From positions 1-64,000 of the forward strand of contig JAJJLU010003478.1 of NCBI GenBank assembly GCA_023807065.1: 64,000 nt of DNA, in the 5' to 3' direction. The position numbers and the translations under genes were made by a program. Source of the DNA: Isotricha intestinalis. Its lineage: Eukaryota; Ciliophora; Litostomatea; Vestibuliferida; Isotrichidae. The notes below the pieces were generated by a model. It did not search any database. It worked only from the letters and a program-made list of their open reading frames with translations, and was not told the DNA's origin. Position 1 is the first letter of the stretch. Each line of letters opens with the position of its first letter. Shown here one piece after another: positions 58,300 to 64,000 of the stretch.

Positions 58300-59008
58300 A
58301 TGTCAAAAAAAATATCTCTCCACAAAGGCCTTCCACATAATTCCGACAAAAAACCACGTAAAAAAAAAATTAAAAAACTCCAAACAAAAAAAAAAATTTT
58401 ATTATTTTATTAAAATAGTTACATCAGTTCCTCTGCATTACGATCCATCGAAATATTCCACACGTCCAAAACTAAGTCCAATGGAGCACTTTCCTTATTA
58501 TGACAGACCATACGATCCTGATGATTCATTTTCAAACATTCCTAAACAATGGAAAAAAATAAAAGGAGGAAGTTTATCACGCTCAAAAAGAAAAACAAAT
58601 CCAATATATGATCATATTAAAAGAGAAAATGTTCCTGGACCTGGAAATTATAATCCTAATTTAAAATTAACTAGACCTATTTCTTCTTCTTTTAATTTTG
58701 GATTTAAAAGAAATAATAATAATATTAGTATTATGACTGGTACTTCTAAATTTATTGGTCCTGGAAAATATTTTTCTTTCTTTGGAGATAATGTAAGAAG
58801 TGATTGGAAAAAAAGTCCTTTGTATAGTGTTTCTAGAGGAAGTAGAAAACCACTTTATGGAAAAGTTTATACTAAAAATGAAATGTATTTTATTTTACCT
58901 GTTTTTAAAAGTTTAACTTTGGGAAATTTCCATTTTAATAAAGTTAATTCTAGATATTTAAATACTTTCCATAATGGATTCTCTCATAAAAATAAACTTT
59001 TTATATAA
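58300..59008 (+). CDS. SHIPPO/STPGR (sperm-tail PG-rich repeat) protein, two exons, 215 aa
   Basis: Exon 1 58300-58357 (MSKKISLHKGLPHNSDKKP) joins exon 2 58419-59008 in frame, reading on as LTSVPLHYDPSKYSTRPKLS. PG-rich repeat signatures follow: NVPGPGNYNPNLKLTRPISS and KFIGPGKYFSFFGDN (core GPGxY). Such proteins bind the lumen of ciliary doublet microtubules or associate with axonemal/cortical microtubules. An ATG at 58481 is internal. The protein is basic, as usual for this class. Exon 1 has unusually high C content for the window. Confidence 0.83.
58358..58418 (+). other. intron of the SHIPPO/STPGR gene, 61 nt
   Basis: GTAAAAAAAAAATTAAAAAA ... TATTAAAATAG, the longest placed intron in the window. 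Splits a Leu codon (C|TT). Confidence 0.85.
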
Positions 59009-59026
59009 GACATTAAAGGAAATTGT

Positions 59027-59111
59027 ACTTTGTAAATTTGTTGTTTAAACTATATTTGAACTTTGTAAATTGTTGTTTAAACTCATATTTGAATTTTGTT
59101 ATTGTTTATTT
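59027..59111 (+). repeat. 2.5 copies of a 33-bp tandem repeat
   Basis: Unit 1 is 59027-59059 and unit 2 is 59060-59092; both begin ACTTTGTAAA, contain TTGTTGTTTAAACT and end ATATTTGA. A partial third copy covers 59093-59111. Directly after the stop codon at 59008, so probably in the 3' UTR or terminator region. Confidence 0.8.
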
Positions 59112-59212
59112 AAAAAAATAAAAGTGAATTATAAATGAGATAGTTCAAAAAACAATTTAAATATAAATAAAACCAAAAAAAAAAATAAATCTTCTAAAAA
59201 AAAATAAAAAAA

Positions 59213-59998
59213 ATGGGTTCAATAATAAATAAAATAGTATTCATGCCACAATTAAAAGTACACGACCAAGATTCAGAAAACGATATATTCCTTCCTACAT
59301 CTCACGGTAGTCAAATTCAAGTGAAGACAATAATAAAAAATGAGAATTATCTATATCTAATAATTTCACATGGAAATGCTGAAGATGTATATGGAGTATA
59401 TGATTGGGCATTAAAATCATTAAGTCATTATGTGAATGTGAATATAATAATGTATGAATATACAGGATATGGAACAAATAATCAAGAAACATTTACATGT
59501 TCAGAACAATATTGTTATAATGATATTGATGCTGTTTATAAATATTTAACTGAACAATTAAATGTTCCTCCTAACAGAATTGTTGCTTATGGAAGAAGTG
59601 TTGGTTCTGGACCAAGTTGTTATTTAGCTGAAAAACAGAAAATTAGAGGTTTAATTATTAATTGTGGTTTTTTAAGTGTTTTTAGAGTCATTTTTAAATT
59701 TAGATTTACTCTTCCTGGAGATTTATTTCCTAATATTGATAGAATGAAAAATATCGAATGCCCTGTTTGTGTTTTTCATTCTATTAAAGATGAAATTATT
59801 CCTTTCTATCATGGAAAGGAATTATATAAAGCTAGTAAAAATAAATTCCAACCTTTGTTTATTGATGGCACCTCACATAATAATATTGATAGACTAAGTG
59901 ATGATGTTTATCAACATATGCAAAAGTTCTTTAAGTTTCTGGATAGTGAGTATCAGGAAGTTAAAAATGAAGATGAAGATATTAATGAAGATGTGTAA
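59213..59998 (+). CDS. ABHD17-type alpha/beta hydrolase (predicted protein depalmitoylase), 261 aa
   Basis: Core motifs: LIISHGNAEDVYGVYDWALK (the HGNAED signature of this family), MYEYTGYG, VAYGRSVGSGPSCYLA with the nucleophile Ser near residue 127, CVFHSIKDEIIPFYHG with the acid and IDGTSHNNID with the His. The triad is complete. ABHD17/FAM108 enzymes remove palmitate from peripheral membrane proteins. The animal enzymes have an N-terminal Cys cluster; here the start is MGSIINKIVFMPQ, with Gly2 and Ser3 but no Cys, so membrane attachment would need another route. Several potentially palmitoylated proteins are encoded nearby (20343, 34043). Confidence 0.9.
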   Translation: MGSIINKIVFMPQLKVHDQDSENDIFLPTSHGSQIQVKTIIKNENYLYLIISHGNAEDVYGVYDWALKSLSHYVNVNIIMYEYTGYGTNNQETFTCSEQYCYNDIDAVYKYLTEQLNVPPNRIVAYGRSVGSGPSCYLAEKQKIRGLIINCGFLSVFRVIFKFRFTLPGDLFPNIDRMKNIECPVCVFHSIKDEIIPFYHGKELYKASKNKFQPLFIDGTSHNNIDRLSDDVYQHMQKFFKFLDSEYQEVKNEDEDINEDV

Positions 59999-60150
59999 TT
60001 TTTGTTTATTTTTTTTTAATGAATTATTAAGTTGTTTAATTAAACATTAATTTATTTAAATTTATTTTTAATCCAATTTTTTTAATAAAAATATATTAAT
60101 TATCAATAAAAAATGATTAATATTACAATAAAATGACTATATAATATAAT

Positions 60151-62238
60151 ATGAAAGAAAATAATAATAATAACTTTAAATTTGTGATAACAGAAGATAT
60201 AAAAAATAATCAAAATAAACCAATAATTCAAAATTATTTTAGAGGAGATTACGTTCAAAACAAATTAGAAAAAGACAGAATAACATATTTTACTCCAAGA
60301 ATAAAAGATTCAGAAGTAAAAGATAAACCGAAATTATTAACAAATAGATTACCAGATGCATTTACAGTAAAACCAAAGTAAAAATATTATTTAAAATATT
60401 ATAGAGAAAGTACTATTGAAAATCAAAGAAGAATTTATCAAACAAATACAAGAGAAAATGTACATAAAAGAAGAAATGATTCTGCTCAAATTATATTATC
60501 TAAAAATAATGATGATTATTATGATAGTTATAATTCTAATAAAAGAGTAATTTGAATTATTTTATTTTTTTAGACTAGACATTCTTCTGTTCCAAGACAA
60601 AAAAATAAAAAAGAAATTTCTCCTCCAAAAGAATATTCATATAATGAAAACACTATTGAAAGAACTAAAACAGAAGGAAATGATTCGAAAAATGAATATT
60701 TTAATTCAAAACCTGTTTTTATTAATAGTAATAATATAAATTATATAAATGGAAGTAAAATAAAATTAAATTTTAATAATAATAAAGAAAGGAAAAATAT
60801 AAAATATCAACAAAGTGGAAATAAAAATGATAATATGAAAAATTCATATAGTACAAATATTTCTTTGAATAAAACTCATTCTAATTTTACTCCAAAAAAT
60901 TTATTTAATGAAAGTGATTCTAGTTTAATTTATCAAGAAAATAATTTAATGAAAGAAAATAATAATAATCAAAATAAAAATAATTTAAATTTAGAAGATG
61001 GAATAACATATAAAATAAAAAATGGATATAAATATTATATTCATATTCCAACAGTGAATTTATATTTTATAAAAGAAATAAATTTTTCTCATTCTCAAAC
61101 ATTAATAAAAAAAATAAAAGAATGGAATAAATTATATAATAAACATGAAAATTATTTAAAAATTTATCAATATTTTGTAAATAATCCAGAAGGATTTTTT
61201 TCTATATTAATTGAACAACCAATAGGAGATACAATTAATGATTATATTAATTCAATTGGATTTTGTGATAATTTTATTTTATCTCGGGTTTCACAAAAAA
61301 TTTATGAATTAATTAAAAATATGAAATATGATGTTAATGAAGAAATTTTTTGTGGATGTGATTTATTTTTTGATATATTTAATAAAATTAAAATTTATCC
61401 TCCTTTTTTAAGAAATATTACTTATAATAATTCTTTTTGTCATTGTAAAAAATTTTTGTTTAAAATTTCTAAAATTTTCAAAATTAATATTTCTCCTTAT
61501 TTTTGTTTAGGTTATTTAATGTTGACAATGATAAGTGGGAATTTAAAGTTAGTTTGTTTTAAATATTTACTTTCATATTATGAAGAAATTAAACAAAATA
61601 ATAATTGTTGTTTATTTCATACTTTAATAAATATTGAAGAAAAATATTTAGATAAGAATGATTTTTTATTGAAAGATTTATTAAAATATTATTCACCAGA
61701 ATTAAAAAATTTTTTATGTGAATGCTTATCTTTTAATAACAAACATCCAACTCCACAAAATGAATGGTTAAATTTATATGATATAACTCAAAGAATAAGA
61801 TTAAGTATAAAAGAATTACTTAAAATAGTTCAAAAGAATTTAAAAGAAAATAAATTTAAATCAATAGATGAATTTATGATAAATTATGAAATAATATATA
61901 ATAACTTAAAATTAAATGGAGGAGATAAAAGTTCAATAACTAATCAGAAATATTTTCAAAATTTATATAATCATAAATATATTATTTCTATGATAAGTAG
62001 ATGTTTTGAAATTGAAAAAGAAGAATTTATGTCAAAATTAATTAATATTATTTGTGGAAAAGGTCATTCTCCAGAAAATAAAAAAATAAATAATGCTTAT
62101 TCAAGTGTTGAAGTTGGAAATTTAAATTTTGATTTTTCAAATAAAAAAAATAATCAAAGTAATTATATTAAAGATAAAGAATCTTTATATAATGGAAATA
62201 ATCATATTGCTAAAGAAAATAAAAATTTTAAATATTAA
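60151..62238 (+). CDS. pseudokinase-like protein, three exons, 677 aa
   Basis: Exons 60151-60377, 60405-60546 and 60574-62238 join in frame (2034 nt). Residues 1-270 are Asn/Lys-rich and disordered. About 280-500 resembles a protein kinase fold without catalytic residues: YKYYIHIPTVNLYFIKEINF (a VAIK-like strand with KE), KLYNKHENYLKIYQYFVNNP, FFSILIEQPIGDTINDYINS (hinge), and ISPYFCLGYLMLTMISGNLK like the DxWSLGxxLxxMxxG helix. No HRD or DFG is present. The C-terminal part (about 560-640) is helical. A short upstream ORF (ATG at 60133, M-T-I-stop) precedes the start. The kinase relationship is inferred from pattern only. Confidence 0.7.
60378..60404 (+). other. intron 1 of the pseudokinase-like gene, 27 nt
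   Basis: GTAAAAATATTATT...AATATTATAG. Splits a Lys codon (AA|A) and removes the TAA at 60379-60381. Confidence 0.85.
60547..60573 (+). other. intron 2 of the pseudokinase-like gene, 27 nt
   Basis: GTAATTTGAATTATTT...TTTTTTAG, between Arg and Thr codons; contains an in-frame TGA, so it must be removed. Confidence 0.87.
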
Positions 62239-62397
62239 AAAGTTTATTAATTTTTTAATGGTATATATGGTATATAATCAAAATTTATTATATATTGGAA
62301 AAATTTTATTTTATATTAAAAGTTAATAAATTAAATTATTTAATTTAAGTTTGAAATAAAAATAAATATATTAAAAAAATTATTATTGATATTTAAA

Positions 62398-63447
62398 ATG
62401 GAAGCAGACATTCAAAGACAAATTCAATTATTTACATTATCAAATTCTTTACCAAAAATAGATATTCACGCTCATTTAAATGGTAGTATAAGAAAAAAGA
62501 CATTATTAGAAAATTTATCAATAAGTGATAAAAATGAATTAGAGAAATTATTATCAAAAATGGATTTTCCAAATGCAATGAAATTTTTTAAAATATCATC
62601 AAAAATAATAACAGATTTATCAATAGTGAGAAGAATAACAAAAGAAATGTTAGAAGATTGGAATAAGCATAATGTAATATATTTAGAAATAAGAACATCT
62701 TTAAAAGAAAAAGCAGAAATTTTTACAAAAGAAGAATATTTAAAAGCAGTTTTAGAAGAAATCAATAATTTTAATAATGAAAAAAAAATGATAACAAGAT
62801 TAATAATAAGTTTAGATAGAGAAAAAGAATTAAATGATTATGAAGAAACATATAATATATATAAAAATTTGAATGATGAAAATTTAAAAAAATTAATAGT
62901 TGGAATTGATTATTCAGGTAATGAAATAAATGAAAAACATAAATATGAAGAATTAATTCCTTATTTAGAAAAATTTAGAAATGAAGGTTTAAAAATAACA
63001 ATTCATATGGGTGAAAATCCTAATTATCAAATTTTTCCTTTTGATAAATTTATTCCTGATAGAGTTTCTCATTGTTATTTTTTAAAAGAAGAACATTATT
63101 TAGAAATTTTAAAAAGAAATATTCATATTGAAGTTTGTCCTACTTGTTCATATAAAATTACTCATCAAACTGATTTTTCTAAAATTCCTTTAAGAAATTT
63201 TTGGAATAAAAAAATTGTTGATATGAATGGAAATGAAATTATTTTTAAAAATATTTCTATTAATACTGATGATACTATGCTTATTTTAAGTGATGTGAGT
63301 CAAGAATATTATGAAGTTAGTGTTAATTTTAAATGGGATGTTAATGATGTTAAAAATATTCTTTTAAATACTATTGATCATATTTTTGAAAAAGATAATG
63401 ATATTAAAAATCAATTAAGAGAAAAAGTTAATAATTTTTTTGAATGA
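62398..63447 (+). CDS. adenosine deaminase-like (ADAL/MAPDA-type) hydrolase, 349 aa
   Basis: Metal and substrate motifs in order: KIDIHAHLNGSIRKKTLLEN (zinc HxH and the HLNGS typical of ADAL rather than ADA1), VIYLEIRTSLKE, ITIHMGENPNYQ (HxGE with catalytic Glu), DRVSHCYFLKEEH (His), EVCPTCSYKI and SINTDDTMLILS (zinc Asp-Asp). All catalytic residues are present. ADAL enzymes deaminate N6-methyl-AMP to IMP; classical ADA acts on adenosine. HLNGSI favours ADAL, but I cannot exclude adenosine as substrate. The ATG at 62398 is used; the frame is open slightly upstream without another ATG. Confidence 0.88.
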   Translation: MEADIQRQIQLFTLSNSLPKIDIHAHLNGSIRKKTLLENLSISDKNELEKLLSKMDFPNAMKFFKISSKIITDLSIVRRITKEMLEDWNKHNVIYLEIRTSLKEKAEIFTKEEYLKAVLEEINNFNNEKKMITRLIISLDREKELNDYEETYNIYKNLNDENLKKLIVGIDYSGNEINEKHKYEELIPYLEKFRNEGLKITIHMGENPNYQIFPFDKFIPDRVSHCYFLKEEHYLEILKRNIHIEVCPTCSYKITHQTDFSKIPLRNFWNKKIVDMNGNEIIFKNISINTDDTMLILSDVSQEYYEVSVNFKWDVNDVKNILLNTIDHIFEKDNDIKNQLREKVNNFFE

Positions 63448-63514
63448 TTAATATTTTTAAATAAATAAAAATTTTATTTTATTTTTTTAAAGTTGTTATT
63501 TAAAAATAATATAA

Positions 63515-64000
63515 ATGGAATTAGATAAATTTGAATCAAATGCTGAAATTCAAGATTTATTTTTTAATTTTAATGGAATTGGAAAAGATGATTTCAAAGA
63601 AGAGAAAAAAAGAAAGAAAAGAAAGAATAAAAATAACGAAGAAAAAGAAGAAGAAAAAAATGAACCATACATAATAAAAGGTCAAGTATATAAAAAGAAG
63701 AAAATAAAGAAAATTTATACAGATGAAGAACAATTAGAAGAATATAAGAAAAAACAAAATAAAAAAAATAAAAAAAGAGAAAAAAAAGAAGAAAAAGAAG
63801 AAAGTGAAATTGAAGATGAAATAGAAGAAATTTCAGATAAAGATATGGAAAAAATAGATGTAAATTATCATAAATTAGATTTTACAAAAGAAGAAAAAAA
63901 AGAAATGAAAGAAAAAAATAATTTTTTTAAAAAACCTTATAATGCTCATGGATGGAAATATACAAATGATAAAATTAAATTATATAAAATTAAAGAAAGT
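63515..64000 (+). CDS. 5' part of a Lys/Glu-rich protein, runs off the window
   Basis: An ATG at 63515 opens a frame that stays open to the last base (162 codons). It starts MELDKFESNAEIQDLFFNFN, a short hydrophobic/aromatic motif, then becomes very charged (EEKKRKKRKNKNNEEKEEE, EIEDEIEEISDKDMEK). It returns to ordered sequence near the edge (FFKKPYNAHGWKYTNDKIKL). The composition suggests a nuclear or RNA-associated protein, but the family is not recognised. The end lies outside the window. Confidence 0.7.
   Translation, partial: MELDKFESNAEIQDLFFNFNGIGKDDFKEEKKRKKRKNKNNEEKEEEKNEPYIIKGQVYKKKKIKKIYTDEEQLEEYKKKQNKKNKKREKKEEKEESEIEDEIEEISDKDMEKIDVNYHKLDFTKEEKKEMKEKNNFFKKPYNAHGWKYTNDKIKLYKIKES

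Noticed and set aside
58481..59008. SHIPPO protein starting at 58481
   Set aside because: The upstream sequence is open and coding-like back to 58419 and joins a first exon at 58300 through a good GTA...AG intron.
1..64000. Alternative ciliate genetic code (TAA/TAG as Gln or TGA as Trp)
   Set aside because: TAA, TAG and TGA all occur as terminal stops of well-recognised proteins at the expected family end, and none is needed inside a conserved domain except at explained introns or frame breaks. Trp is encoded by TGG.
1..64000. Bacterial or viral contig
   Set aside because: Spliceosomal introns, HECT ligase, PKG, NEK kinase, calpains, ABCA transporter and uniform AT-rich codon use across genes show nuclear eukaryotic DNA. 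No phage, viral or CRISPR features were seen.

Overview
The window is very AT-rich nuclear DNA from a unicellular eukaryote. Genes are dense, mostly intronless, lie on both strands and are separated by short A/T-only spacers. Most start codons follow an A-rich tract. TAA, TAG and TGA all end convincing genes (for example TAA at 3203-10306, TAG at 22447-25083, TGA at 47399-47773 and 62398-63447), so the genetic code is standard. The seven introns I can place are tiny (26-61 nt) and all start GTA and end AG. The gene set includes a four-cNBD cyclic-nucleotide-dependent kinase, several calpain-like proteins, a dynein-heavy-chain relative, a sperm-tail PG-rich protein and a NEK kinase. This suggests a ciliated alveolate, most plausibly a ciliate lineage that kept the standard code (for example Litostomatea, the rumen-ciliate class, or a relative). 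The lineage is inference; the code and gene content are read from the sequence.

Layout. 1-1400: the 3' tip of a gene, two small doubtful ORFs and a curious array of an 18-bp motif. 1398-10306: an unknown gene and a 2367-residue dynein-heavy-chain relative that has lost its ATP-binding motifs. 10.5-16 kb: coding relics, a dual-specificity pseudophosphatase divergent from a cyclic-nucleotide-binding protein, a small membrane protein and a CCHC zinc-knuckle protein. 16-25 kb: an ABCA half transporter, a pepsin-fold pseudoprotease, an acylated HECT ligase and a dead calpain with MORN repeats. 25-34 kb: a MARK/SNF1-type kinase, a histidine acid phosphatase, a second pepsin-fold pseudoprotease with a membrane anchor, two unknown genes and a 69-nt nested hairpin.

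34-38.8 kb holds the most unusual protein: an N-terminally acylatable polypeptide with two copies of a FISUMP-PKD module (domains best known from Fibrobacter/Bacteroidetes surface proteins), a propeller-like region and an acidic coiled-coil tail. 39-47.8 kb: a tail-anchored protein, a PP2C phosphatase (two introns), a NEK-like kinase (one intron), a COPI-associated/TVP15-like membrane protein (one intron), a broken gene, an MLO-like seven-TM protein and a Zim17/Tim15 zinc-finger chaperone factor. 48-57 kb: the four-cNBD kinase, an intact calpain, an acid-lipase-type hydrolase, an EF-hand light-chain-like protein with an in-frame break, and a secreted protein. 57-64 kb: an unknown protein, an SHIPPO/STPGR protein, an ABHD17-type hydrolase, a pseudokinase with two introns, an ADAL-type deaminase and the start of a lysine/glutamate-rich protein.

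Functionally, the window is a mixed set of signalling genes (cyclic nucleotide, Ca2+, phosphorylation, lipid anchoring) and cytoskeletal/ciliary genes, not an operon. A recurring theme is enzyme folds that have lost catalytic residues: dynein motor, DSP phosphatase, two aspartic proteases, one calpain and one kinase.
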